A stretch of DNA of 64,000 nucleotides from positions 1 through 64,000 of the forward strand of contig RMBW01000088.1 of NCBI GenBank assembly GCA_004009845.1. Direction: 5' to 3'. The stretch is from Davidsoniella eucalypti. Lineage: Eukaryota; Ascomycota; Sordariomycetes; Microascales; Ceratocystidaceae. The notes below the pieces were generated by a model. The model saw only the letters and a list, made by a program, of their open reading frames with translations, searched no databases and was not told the DNA's origin. Below are positions 52,815-62,975 of the stretch, piece after piece (the first letter of the stretch is position 1; each line of letters begins with the position of its first letter). Made by a program: the position numbers and the translations under genes.

Positions 52815-53172
52815 TTCCGGAACCTTCAAAAATAGGTAGTCTTTCGATTATGAGTGTGTCTCCCTGAGCTTTGTAGTGTGTAGTGACTCGGGAGACCAGC
52901 AATCGCGAGAGAGTGTGGTGAAAAGGGGGGCGATTGTTGGTGAGAACATCCCTCGAGAGAGGAAAAAGTCGGGCTCAAGGCCTCATAACTCGATGTATCA
53001 GTAAAGACAAGCGTCTAAAAAGATAAAAAGAATGGACAGCAGCATTGGGAATATGTGCTGGTCGCTCTTAAAACCCCACGACGAAGGGGAAAGATTCGTC
53101 TTTGGACAAAGGGAGGTAACTCGAACTCAAAGGTACCCCCCCGAGGGTTGTAGGAGGGAAGGTTGCGCGGCC
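52815..53172 (-). mobile_element. Diverged copy of the left part of the 2.1-3.3 kb retroposon
   Basis: Read on the minus strand, this segment matches 2120-2465, at about 80% by eye. Shared blocks include CAACCTTCCCTCCTACAACCC (in part), TTTGTCCAAAGACGAA, AAGAGCGACCAGCACATAT, GAGGCCTTGAGCCCG, GCTGGTCTCCCGAG and GAAGGTTCC. Similarity fades beyond 52815, so the copy is truncated or diverged. It abuts the inverted LINE fragment. Confidence 0.7.
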
Positions 53173-53256
53173 TTATCTTCCGAAGATCGAGCGTTAGATC
53201 GCTTCAAGTTTGATCCCGAGAATTGTAGTCTCGTGCCGGGACCGTTGGCTTTGTGA

Positions 53257-53387
53257 GGTCTTTGCAACGCGGGAGCTGAGCAGAGGGCATCTCTGCACCA
53301 CGGAGGTTCGAACAGATCTGGATTGTGGGAGTGACCACGAAATACTCCTTACAACAGTGGCCGGTACACTTCGCCAAACATCTATTC
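53257..53387 (+). repeat. 131-bp inverted repeat, left arm (LINE endonuclease)
   Basis: Complementary to 53524-53654 with three mismatches by eye. In this arm the plus strand encodes the end of the LINE endonuclease (FATRELSRGHL, DLDCGSDHEILL). Confidence 0.9.
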
Positions 53388-53523
53388 ATGCTGTGAAATA
53401 CAGGATGGACAAGGTAGACAAGGAACTCTTCCTTGGAGCTTGCGAAAAAGAATCTGCCAACCTCACATCTGGACAGCCGTCAACCCCGGAGGGGCTGGAC
53501 GAAGAAGCTCGAATTGGACTCAC
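53257..53523 (+). mobile_element. Inverted LINE ORF2 fragment (endonuclease end to linker)
   Basis: In plus orientation the frame runs from the endonuclease C-terminus (DLDCGSDHEILLTTV) into the linker before the reverse transcriptase (YRMDKVDKELF, EGLDEEARIGL). It then stops abruptly where the minus-strand copy begins. The orientation is opposite to the neighbouring LINE segment, as in twin-priming insertions. Confidence 0.75.
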
Positions 53524-53654
53524 GAATAGATGTTTGGCGAAGTGTACCGGCCACTGTTGTAAGGAGTACTTCGTGGTCACTCCCACAGTCCAGATCTGTT
53601 CGGACCTCCGTGGTGCAGAGATGCCCTCTGCTCAGCTCCCGCGTTGCAAAGACC
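53524..53654 (-). repeat. 131-bp inverted repeat, right arm (LINE endonuclease)
   Basis: Partner of 53257-53387; here the endonuclease end is read on the minus strand (DLDCGSDHEVLLTTV). The spacer between the arms is 136 nt. Confidence 0.9.
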
Positions 53655-54241
53655 AAGTCTATCACTGAGGGCGACCGGGGGTTGGCATGGCATGTTGTGA
53701 CATCATGGCCATTCAGGAGAATGGCACCTGACTCGTCAACCCAATCTACCAGCTTGTCACTGTCGGAAGACTCGTTGGTTCCACTATCCCACAAGTGTTA
53801 ATGTGTTCCAGTCCCCGCACAATATTGCCTTCTGCCCCCGCTCGATTTCCTGTACCTTCAAAGCAGCTACCCAGCGTCGATCATCGCCCGGGTTTGGGTT
53901 ATAGACGTTAGCTACCATAACCCCATTGCCCGCGAACTACTACCATGTCACGATGGCCTACATTATCAGCCATCATGACCTGCTCCGAGATCAAGCCTTT
54001 TCTAACATGGGTAATTGTCCTAGGACGCTCCACCCACTTTGCACACGGTGCATATGTCCGATAGTAGTCTATCGGAGCTGTCTGTGCATCCCTCAGGTTC
54101 CTCCGAATAAAGGGTTCCTGGATGCAACCACTTCCATTGCTTTTGCCGTCTGAAGAGCGGAAATGTGGTTGTTGTAACCACCATGAGCATTGAGTTGGAA
54201 AATCGGCAGCCCATTGATTATTCTTGTGTTTGTATCACACA

Positions 54242-54925
54242 TTAATTATCGCTGGGTTTGGGACGGTTGCTGCGCCGGAGGCTTGATCTTGGTGGGGCGG
54301 GCTTGGGAGCTCTGGTGAGTTCCCTTGCGACTTGCACTTCAGACGAGATCTGGGTTGGGGCAGAGCTCCCTTGAAGCTCTGGTGTCACTTGGCTAGGGGC
54401 CGGCGAAGGGGCGGTCTCGGTGACCTCCTGGGGAGTGGCCTCGGTGTCCGCCTGAGGAGTGTGCAGTTTTCCACACCTCTCATTTCTGGCCTCCAGGAAT
54501 TTCGTCTGCCGGGCCTTCCGGATTGCCCGCTTCTCCAGTTCGTCCGCTCTATTTCTTAGTGGGCCCTGGGGGTCATCTGCTGGGTGAGGGCCTTGCCAGA
54601 TGATGCATTTTGATATGCACTCATGTGCCACCTCGCAGCAGGGAGGATGTTCGGCACTTATGTGTGCATTGGAGCCGCAGTGCTTGCACAGCTGGGCTCT
54701 GGAGCAGAGCTTCACGTCGTGCCAAGCGAAGCATTTCGAGCACTGCTTCATGGTTCTGGGTTTCTCCAGCAGTAGCCGGGTGGGGATCAGCCTGGAACCC
54801 ATCTTGATCCGTTTGGGAACTTTCATTCCTACTGCAGGTATCTTCACTAGGAAGGTGACTTCCTCGCCCTTGTAGATTGGACTGATGTGTGCTCTAGAAT
54901 GGCTTTGGTGGCCGCTTGAAAACAC
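54242..54925 (-). pseudogene. LINE ORF1 (gag-like) fragment with zinc knuckles
   Basis: An open stretch of 227 codons without an ATG at its 5' end, so a fragment. Its cysteine-rich core has CSKCFAWHDVKLC, CKHCGSNAHISAEHPPC and KCIIWQGPHPADDPQGPLRNR. These correspond to the three CCHC knuckles of Tad-type ORF1, but the last one has lost cysteines (usual form CxNC...HPADDxxCPLR). The tail is Pro/Thr/Ala-rich and basic. Nucleic acid chaperone function in the intact family. Confidence 0.75.
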
Positions 54926-54940
54926 TCCGAAATCATTTAT

Positions 54941-56230
54941 GGCTGTATTGCCTATCCTCTCTTTCTGTTGTATGGCATTCTAGGAACTTACTATTTGTTC
55001 ATGCAACTAGCTTGTACTAGGGATTTCCTTCTGGGTCTTTCCCAATGACAACCAGTTATTAGAGTAGAAATTGATTTCACAGGCCAAAACTCAGTAGGTG
55101 TCACAGTGCTTCTCAAGTACAAAGTGTCATTTCTTTGTGTATAGGGTTGTGTGAGGGGTGGAGAGGGGTGGCAACTAACATAATTCTTAGTATCTCTCAA
55201 TTCAAGAATTGTAGTCTGTCTTATCTAATGTACTCATGAAAATATGCAGACTTAGAAAGCCCTTGATGGTCTATGTATCTCTCTCACGTGATGAAAATAT
55301 ACTCCACTATGAAGTTGGAAATCGACTCCTAAGCCTGACGGGGTCTTAAATATGATGTGCTGAGCTAGACCTGAGTGAATGTCTATCTATTGTCTATATG
55401 CTTTAGCTGAATTAATTATATCCTACTGCTATTTGTTATGGCGCTAGAACAAAAAACCTTGGTATGTATCAATAGTCACAACCATAACATCAAATTTTTA
55501 TACATTTCAACTAGACACTGCCTTGTATCGTAATGTTCAGGAGAAGTATCTGCTTCCGTTCTAAGTAATTGCCATCGGCTTCAAACTTAGTCACATGATG
55601 TAGCAGATATCTGTACTTATGTTGTTGGGATAAATGTGGATTGACTAATGGCAATAAACAAACCAAAGGTACACAAACTCCCATTAAATTCTTAAGAGTT
55701 GCTCTTTTGCCCTAAAAAGTCCCCTTTGGCCTAACCTCATCAATCTTCTGCTTTGGTTATCAACCTTACACTCTGTTGACTGAACTCTAGCCACACAATC
55801 ACTCTGGTTTGTCCCCCAAACCCAACGAATCCATTTATTAGAATACCTGCTAATCAATCATACCTTCCCAAGCCTTCACCTTGCACTCTTTATGTTGGCA
55901 GATAGCCATCTTCACAGACACACTGAGGTTCGGCTTGATTTTCCGCCCTTTAGAGCCTAATTCTCTTTGGCGCTGAGATTAAGGCCTACGGCAATGCCCA
56001 TAGGAGCCTTAGCATATATAACAGATTGTGCTTTCTGAGCTTGGAGGGCCTTTGGTACCAGCCATTGATTGATACGAAAACTTTGGGGTACTAGATTGTA
56101 CTACATGGCTATTCGAGCCACTCATCGATAAGTTTATAGGCTAAGAAGAAGAAGAAGAAGAAGAAGAGGTATATATCAACTTAGCTTTTAGTTTTACTAT
56201 CCCATTTTTAGGATTATTGCTAACCACCAC
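54941..56230. other. Spacer with AAG microsatellite
   Basis: AT-rich, no gene recognised. An (AAG)n run at about 56143-56168 lies 60 bp upstream of the NTPase pseudogene start. Confidence 0.55.
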
Positions 56231-58762
56231 ATGTATAAGACCTATATCCTATATTCAAAATGGAAAAAATCGAATCGTTTCAAGCGCATTTCTGCGCCAT
56301 TCAGAGCATGCAAGACTTTGGAAGACTTTGTGCCACTTACTAGTTGGGACTACAAACAACTTGACCCGGGTTATCTGGCCTTCCTCGCATCAACAGTCTC
56401 GAGTGGAAAACATGTTGAATATATTCAGGCTTTTTGGAGGCTGATTATGACTTATATTGAGCCCTCGAACAGTCTTTCCCAAACCTCACGGGATATATTG
56501 ACTGGTGATGTTGACTTTCAGATCAGCGTCTTCCTCAAGCTACTTCCTCAAGCTACCGAAATGCCCCATCATTCATGGCCTTCCTGACGTATCTTTTTTA
56601 CCAGAGATACTAGATACAATCAATATCTTGCTCAGCATATCTGACCAAGGCACAGAGGAAGTGAGTTCCATTACCAAGCATGCATTCGATAGAGAAGAAC
56701 TAGTATCATCCAGCAGTTCCACAACGAATAGTTTGTCTCTGTTGAACCATATCAACAATTGCTTCGCAACTTGGACAAGTGCCACCGAAGAATTTCTTTC
56801 TCCATATACCTCGGTTATAGGCCCATCAGGTATTAGGAAGTCATTCACAGTAAAGCAGTTGGCAAAAGCCCATGACATTTATGTTATATACATTTGTCTG
56901 GCACCGAATCTGCATCTAGGCTTTCCCCGCCGCACTCGAAGTGCTGATGCTTATGCAGCCAAATTTCATGAAGATAGGTTGTTACTACAAGATCATCTGC
57001 TGAAAACACTCAAACGCCATCTTTGTATTGCCAGCTACCTTCGAAACTTAGGAGTCCCTGCCTCTGATTTTTGGGATCTTCAGGTCGACGAAAAGCATCT
57101 CCACTTCCAGGCCAAGATTTATGAGTTGCTCAAGTGTTCTTCGGAAGAAACTGCTACCATGGAGCTCAACCTTGACCCTCTCTACAAAGATACTTTGCAA
57201 GAGGCCCTTGCCTTTGAAAACTTTGAGCTAATGTCGCACTTGTCTTCCCAAAGCCACAATTCTGCGTCTTCTCCTCTTTCTTCTCTTTCTTCTTCCTCTT
57301 CTTCTTCATCTTCCCCGGGTCACAGCATTGATTTCGTCTTTGCCTTTGACGAAGCGCGAAATCTCATAGTCAACGACAAGGCTCTCCCCTTTAGATCATT
57401 GCGAACAGTACTCCGTAATTTGGGTACTGGAAACCTGGGTGTAAATATGTTTACTTTATTGATGGATACTTCCTCTAAAGTCTCAAACTTCTCACCACCA
57501 AGTTTTATGGACTCTAGCCAAAAGGTCCCATCTGGTGACTCCACAACTAGAAAGCTTTTTGAGCCATTCTTCGAGTTCCATTCCCTAAATCTTTTCAGAT
57601 CAAAAGAATCAGACTCCAATCTCGATCGTCCAGATACAACATGGGAAAACCTCTTCTCATGTAGTCGACCAATGTTTGGTGCATACGCCGGGACTCCAGA
57701 CAAGGCCTCTTCAGATAACCATATGAACTTTTGCATTGATCTTGCTAAAACCAAACTTGATCCGACACGATCCATTGATTCCAGTAAGAATCATTTCAGC
57801 AATGTTCGATATCTAGCACTTATATTGAACTGTATCAGTTTCAAGGTTCGCCATCAGCCTTATTGTCAGAAACTAGTTTCTGGCTGGATGCAGTACATTG
57901 TGGATATCTCTGAAGATCGTGAGCATATTGATATCTGTCAGCCCCCAGAACCCATTCTGGCCATGGCTGCTCGCTATCACTTGTCTGGAGATACACTTAT
58001 TGAGGCATTGGTGAACTTCGAAGAAAATTTGGATATCGGATTTGTCAGTATTAGTGATGCTGGCGAATTTGTTGCTAGCTGGATACTTTTGCTTGCCTTT
58101 GATGGGAGGTCAATTCAAGATGAGTTTGTACCAAGCCTACTCCATCTCAGTCACTATTTAGAGGCCCTATTTGGTGCAGATTTCCATGAGAGCATACTAT
58201 CTGCAATTCCTGCCTCACTCTGTAGAGGAAGAGTTTTCTTCAATCAAATCCTTAGGTTTGTTTCCGACTCAGGAAGGCCTACTCCTGATAACATGTTCTA
58301 CCTGTACAACAGATGCTGTGCGTGTTTTCTACCTTGGAATACCCCCGGTGCGGATATTCTAATACCAGTCTGGATTCCCAAGTCAACAGAGCATTCTGCT
58401 CATATGGGCTGTATATTGGTTAAAGTCAAGAATAGAGCTAATGATAGATATACCCCTTCCCTCAAGAATGAGGCCAGGAGTTCTATCCAACAAGCTATTG
58501 AGCACCTTGGAATTGATATTGCACAAACCCCAGTGCTTGGATTTATGCTTTGTCTTCGGACATAGTTAAAATATTTGAGTCAAGACCGAGGTCCACTACT
58601 CCAGTCTGTTTAGTGATCGGTATGAATGCTTCTGTATATCCCTTTTTCAATGGTTATAGTACTAGACTTCATAAGATACTTTCTGATCTTCTTTATGCAA
58701 AAGCTAGTCGGTGTAAGTCAAGAAAGTATAGCTATGTAAAGAGCATGCTACAAACAGTATAG
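56231..58762 (+). pseudogene. Frameshifted P-loop NTPase of the fungal/oomycete Crinkler-associated family
   Basis: A long gene split over three frames: 56231 to about 56555, 56556-58550 and about 58550-58762. The family is a large uncharacterised P-loop NTPase group seen in fungi and oomycetes, sometimes linked to Crinkler proteins. Marks are the loop GPSGIRKSFTVKQLAK (56820 on), FPRRT, a Walker B FVFAFDEARNL (about 57333-57364), MDTSSKVSNFSP and RPMFGAY. The canonical glycine before the Walker A lysine is Arg (AGG at 56835-56837). The first shift coincides with a perfect 13-bp tandem duplication (56530-56555); the second is near 58550, after which MNASVYPFFNGY resembles the usual C-terminal block. 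A Ser-rich microsatellite insert lies at 57265-57316. Probably non-functional; no partner gene visible. Confidence 0.75.
56530..56555 (+). repeat. Perfect 13-bp tandem duplication causing a frameshift
   Basis: CTTCCTCAAGCTA is present twice head-to-tail (56530-56542 and 56543-56555). Thirteen is not a multiple of three, so the second copy shifts the reading frame by +1. The frames on either side are the two long coding frames of the NTPase. Confidence 0.9.
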
Positions 58763-58975
58763 ATTTCTGCTAAATATATGGGCTCCCTTTTCATTGATTA
58801 AATATGCATTTTCTTTGTCTATTCTTGTTACTAAGTGCATTTCATTCACTATTTCCCTGAAATAGCTATATATCTTTTATCTGTTAATCTTCTTCAGAAT
58901 GAATGCCAATGATGTAGGACTAATAACAACAGTATCGCTGTACGGTATTTCATTTTTCCATATAGTTATCAATTT

Positions 58976-59478
58976 ATTTACAGGCTTCCGCTGCTAGAAA
59001 CTCGCCAGCATGGATATGGCCATCAATCAAATGAAACTCAGTCATAACACCTGCCTTCAGCAGCTTCTGTACCAGATCAAAGGATTCCTCTCTATACTCA
59101 ACATCTGGGTATGTTGGGGGCAAGCCCTTGAGATCCTCAATAGTAGCACAAGCTGGCGCTGCAGCCACAGTAACATTGTCACTTCCAGGCTCCTGAGGCA
59201 ACACAGAATGCCACCCACACTTGATGCTGTCATGGGATACACCAGGATCTGCTTGGCCACTGGTGGTGAGATGCCCTCATCAGCGTTTGCATGGCTACAG
59301 ACAAGGCGAGGCCAGCACCGTTGTTCTCGATATTAAGCTTGGAAGCCTGGGCATATGCCCATTTTAGGGCATCCCAACAATCGTTGTGCTGGGTAGGATA
59401 TTTCTTTTCTGGGGCCATGCGATATCCCACACTAAAATACGGCAAGGCTATTTCCCCAACATATACCTTTGTGGTCAT
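58976..59478 (-). pseudogene. Broken alpha/beta hydrolase (HSL-type esterase) fragment
   Basis: Three minus-strand frames in succession carry pieces of one hydrolase. They are SVGYRMAPEKKYPTQHNDCWDALKWAY (frame from 59478), GISPPVAKQILVYPM (around 59280-59235), and CATIEDLKGLPPTYPDVEY...LLKAGVMTEFHLIDGHIHAGEF to a stop near 58979. The order and wording match hormone-sensitive-lipase-type esterases. The nucleophile elbow (GDSAGG-like) expected between NIENN and GLALS is missing, apparently by deletion, leaving NIENNGAGLALS. At least two frameshifts follow. The HGG oxyanion region upstream is not recognisable. Non-functional. Confidence 0.7.
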
Positions 59479-59785
59479 GTGATAATTGCCATACCGGCTA
59501 TCAGGACTTTAGACTCCACCATGCATTCAATTTCACAATATAGAGATATTTACAATTAGTATACATCTGTATGTAAAGGACGGCATGTGTAAATAACTGA
59601 TTGATTGAAATAAAACAAAAAAATAACAGAAAAGGAACCAAAGCAAAACCCAAAATTCCAAAACTCCATCCAAACATCGTAAAATCGACCCAATCCCGGT
59701 TAGATACCCAACCCAGTCTATGCCTCCAGCTCATGCCTGCTCACCTGTGTCTCACCAACCTCACCACCTCGTCCCAACTCAGCAC
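59479..59785. other. Short spacer, no gene seen
   Basis: AT-rich 307 bp between the hydrolase relic and the orphan gene; no feature recognised. Confidence 0.5.
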
Positions 59786-60835
59786 TCAAGCAACGAAAGC
59801 TCTCCGCCCGTCCAAGTCTATCTCGCCTCGTATGACGAAGTCGGACATTCGATGCAGCATCACTTTGATCTGTTCATCGATGCCCTCCATCTTGTCGCCA
59901 AACGCAGGCTCGACGAGGATCCGGACGTTCACGAGCTTTCCGTCGCTCTCGTAGGACGGGTTGTGCGCCACATCAACCGTGATGACGCGATTCGTGAGGT
60001 TGCTTCGGAGCCACCAAGGTCCGTCACCAATTTCCTGCGCGGGATGATCCTCCGGGTAGGAATTTTTGCCGCGGAAAATGGGGGTTGCCTTGGAGATGAC
60101 AACAGAGAAGTTGCCAGCCGACAGGTCGGGCATCGCTGAAACCGGCAAGATATTGCCAGGCTTGAAGGCGCTCACATATCTCGCCGCTGGGGCGTGTTCA
60201 ACGACGAGATCGTGGGAGGGCATGAACCCGCAGGCGTTGGGCAACCCAAAATCCTCATATTGAGAGCAGACTGGTATGCAGTACAGTCCGCCCTCTTGAT
60301 AGCTGCTGGGTTTGCTATCTTGGACGGGCTGATGGGATAGCTGGCCCTGAGGATCTTGGTAGCAGCACGTACTGTTTTGGGAGTAATAGTAGTACCACTC
60401 CTGAGCTAGTGTGAAGGCTGCTAGCTCGGCCTCTCTGATAGCGTGGATCAATCCACCCTCAGGCATGACAGCCTCCAGCAGTGGGGTAGCTGGCGTGGAG
60501 TCGGAGTAGTCGGAAACTCCGCTGTCGGCGTCTAGATCCGGCTCTTCAGACACTAGCTCAGATTGCCCTTCGCTCTGGGCAGTTCCATCCTCGATGTTAC
60601 CAGACACCTCAGGAACTACATTGACGCTGCGGGGGGGAAGGAAGACTGTAGAAGCGGCCCAGATGGCCTGGTCCTGCTTTGCAAGATCTAAGGCATTCTG
60701 GGCCCAGCTGGTTTGGGCCTCGTCGTAATTGGCCTCATCGAGGTGGCCAAGTCCGGAAACTGCCAGAGACTCGTAGGCATCAACACCGAGGACGGTGTTG
60801 ACACTGGTGCGGATCTGAGCCTCGGTGTCGTTCAT
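59786..60835 (-). CDS. Orphan protein, 349 aa, function unknown
   Basis: A single uninterrupted frame of 349 residues starting MNDTEAQIRTSVNTVL at 60835; the upstream extension to 60898 is hydrophobic and probably leader. I recognise no domain. The N-terminal 120 residues are acidic and Ser/Thr-rich (SEEPDLDADSGVSDYSDSTP), probably disordered. The middle has an aromatic cluster (AQEWYYYYSQNS). The C-terminal half looks globular, with GDGPWWLRSNLTNRVITVDV and ILVEPAFGDKMEGIDEQIKVM. No signal peptide or membrane segment is evident. It is the only intact long ORF among broken genes and LINE pieces, which suggests it is maintained or young. An alternative is a fragment of an unknown mobile element. 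Confidence 0.55.
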   Translation of the reverse strand: MNDTEAQIRTSVNTVLGVDAYESLAVSGLGHLDEANYDEAQTSWAQNALDLAKQDQAIWAASTVFLPPRSVNVVPEVSGNIEDGTAQSEGQSELVSEEPDLDADSGVSDYSDSTPATPLLEAVMPEGGLIHAIREAELAAFTLAQEWYYYYSQNSTCCYQDPQGQLSHQPVQDSKPSSYQEGGLYCIPVCSQYEDFGLPNACGFMPSHDLVVEHAPAARYVSAFKPGNILPVSAMPDLSAGNFSVVISKATPIFRGKNSYPEDHPAQEIGDGPWWLRSNLTNRVITVDVAHNPSYESDGKLVNVRILVEPAFGDKMEGIDEQIKVMLHRMSDFVIRGEIDLDGRRAFVA

Positions 60836-61912
60836 TTTGAAATCGTCTTCAATGATGTTAGATTCACAGATATAGAGCCAGAAGAATGGGAGATACATAC
60901 TAGATCAAATTTCAAAATGAATTGTAAAAAGATGGTGTTGTTGGGAGGTAGCCAGTTAACAAACTACAAAATGATTAATCTTGTAAGAGAAAACGGAAAG
61001 AAGAAGGTATAATTCTAATCAATAAAGCTGGTTCTATCAAGAATAGACTGTAAGTCAATGAATCGATGGTGATGAAAGATGGAAAGAACAAAAATCAAAA
61101 ACTAGGACTGCGGCGCCTTTTTATAGACCGCTGTGGCCAACTTTGAAAGCAAAGTCCTATAAATGACGTCCAATCGGCCTAGTAGCCAAACCAGGCCATT
61201 CTTAAAGATGACCTTCTCATTAAAAAAAATTTACATGATAGCTAAAGTCCTAATTTTATTGAAGTCCTAAAAGTCTGTATAAGGTTAGACCTCTGGCCCT
61301 GCCGAAAGCGAGGCTTTGACACGGTTAGCATACACGACAACTATCACGATCGTACTTGTATTTCCGGGCAATCGGTGATTTATATCCAAAGCAAGAAAAT
61401 GATGATGGTCAGAGATAGTAAAGTGATACTATAATCAGATTGATTTTACATGTTTCTGAGATCAGGGGCTATACTATGAGATGTCTACAATATCAACAAC
61501 AGAAATATAGACAAACCGTTCGTATATCACATGTACATATATATCAGTTAACCGCTAATCTACTTAACAGTAGTTCTCACTAATATTTGTCCTACCCGAA
61601 TCTGTGAGCAGAAAAAAAGGACTTGTACTGATTTAGCTTTCTTCGGGGTTTGCCATAAAATTAGGGTTTATCATACACTTGGTAGATGGACAAGCCGCGC
61701 CATCATTGCGTGCGATGGCATAAGACGATGTAGTGCAGAAAGATAGACATATATGAATAGCCTATTTCCGCCGTTCATATGTCTATCTTGTTTCTCTAGA
61801 GAAACAATACAAACCGACCACCCTGAGCTAAAAGTCTTGGCATTTTCTTGTACTACATCACGAATCTTGAACCATAGCCACAACTCTTTATCCACATACT
61901 ATCCATTTTACT
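60836..61912. other. Divergent spacer with palindromes
   Basis: A 1.1-kb AT-rich spacer. It holds a hairpin and a 20-bp palindrome at 61741-61807, upstream of the monooxygenase relic. No gene. Confidence 0.55.
61741..61807. repeat. Hairpin followed by 20-bp perfect palindrome
   Basis: AGATAGACATATATGAA (61741-61757) pairs imperfectly (2-nt bulge) with TTCATATGTCTATCT (61774-61788). It is followed by the perfect palindrome TTGTTTCTCTAGAGAAACAA (61788-61807). They lie about 105 bp before the monooxygenase start and could be regulator binding sites. Confidence 0.6.
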
Positions 61913-62220
61913 ATGGCTACTGAAGCTCCCAATCCCACCTCAGCTTCTCAAAAGCCACTAGGTAAAAAGGTTCTTCTCAATGCCTTCGATATGTCGACTA
62001 TTAGCCACTTATCGCCCGGCCAATAGAAGTGTTCCTGATGAAAATTGGTTATTGCATACGCACTAAAATAGCATCTCGAAGACCAGTCGGCTGATAAACA
62101 CAAACTTGACTTTTGGATTGACCTAGTCAAGATACTAGATAAGGGCGGCATCAACGCCCTCTTCCTAGCCGATACTTATGGCGGCTACGATACGTACCAG
62201 AGAAGTTTAGATGTGTCCGC
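61913..62220 (+). pseudogene. 5' fragment of an FMN-dependent monooxygenase (NtaA/SnaA/DszA family)
   Basis: The start ATG at 61913 opens MATEAPNPTSASQKPLGKK, then VLLNAFDMSTISHLSPGQ, a signature of the nitrilotriacetate-monooxygenase-like luciferase-fold family. The next codon is TAG where the family has Trp (TGG), a nonsense change. A 44-nt GT-AG intron-like segment (about 62025-62068) follows. The second exon reads HKLDFWIDLVKILDKGGINALFLADTYGGYDTYQ. Similarity ends about 62215, where LINE RNase H sequence starts. Only about 80 of the usual 450 residues remain. Such enzymes oxidise organic substrates with FMNH2 from a reductase partner; none is visible here. Confidence 0.75.
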
Positions 62221-62975
62221 CGTGCTGCCCAATGGTGCAGGCAGTCTGTATCTGTGCCTTGACAATTTGGATGTTGCACAACGCATCTCCAATAGGGCTG
62301 GTAAGAATGGAACCTCTCTCAAGAGGCTGTCAACAAGATCCGAAGCTTACTCAATGAGTGGAAAGTAGGCACTGGATGTAGAACTAGTGGTCGGTGGCAT
62401 CATATGGGTCTCAGACTAGTGTTCCTGGCAACGAACTAGTTGACAAGTTGGTGAAACAAGGGTGTACGAGCAATACTAAGCTTGCTGACCTCAACCGTGA
62501 CCATATGTCCCTTGCTTCCGCCCACAGATGGAAAAACGCACAGCTAAATGCCGACTTCAAGTCATGGATAGCGGAGCTTGAGCCGACAAAGCACCTTGGG
62601 GTTCGCTTTAAAACAAAGACTATCTACCAGGTGGACTGGTTTAAAGACCAGCACAGATCTACGGTGGGACGGATCCTAAATGCCCGGACAGGTCATGGCG
62701 ACTTTGCGGAGTACCATGAACATTTCAGAACATACGGATGCGGAAAGAAACTGCCCACTGTGCCAGCAACGGAAGGAACCTTTCCATCCCTGGGCCCCAG
62801 AAATAAGAGACCACTCCGGACTAGCTTTGTCAAAAAGCCACTTCGGAAAGAGATTTCATAAGTATCTTGCCAGGAGACTAGAGGTGAAATGGAGGCACTA
62901 CAGAGCCCATGCGCCTAGAGAAGAAGCCACATTAGCGGGCCAGACAAGTACAGCGGATGGGGGAAGGTACTGAGG
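62220..62975 (+). mobile_element. 5'-truncated LINE, RNase H and C-terminal part of ORF2
   Basis: The left end reads LYLCLDNLDVAQRISNRAG, the RNase H core of Tad-like LINE ORF2. Further pieces in shifted frames are VPGNELVDKLVKQG (RNase H C-terminal motif), TGHGDFAEYHEHF and NCPLCQQRKEPFHPW, the usual Cys/His end. At least three frame changes show decay. Missing upstream domains and insertion into a host gene fit target-primed insertion with 5' truncation. The 3' end is not determined; the tail may run on past 63 kb. Confidence 0.75.

Larger units (their letters stand above)
53524..54940 (-). mobile_element. 5' part of a Tad-like non-LTR retrotransposon (LINE)
   Basis: In minus orientation the order is ORF1 zinc-knuckle region (54925-54242), then ORF2 endonuclease (about 54205-53524), the normal order of Tad/I-like fungal LINEs. 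Endonuclease marks are LPIFQLNAHGGYN at its start, MVANVYNPNPG, ILCGDWN and the SDHE motif in CGSDHEVLL. Stops and frame changes interrupt it. Reverse transcriptase and RNase H are absent on this side. The boundary near 54940 is approximate. Confidence 0.75.
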
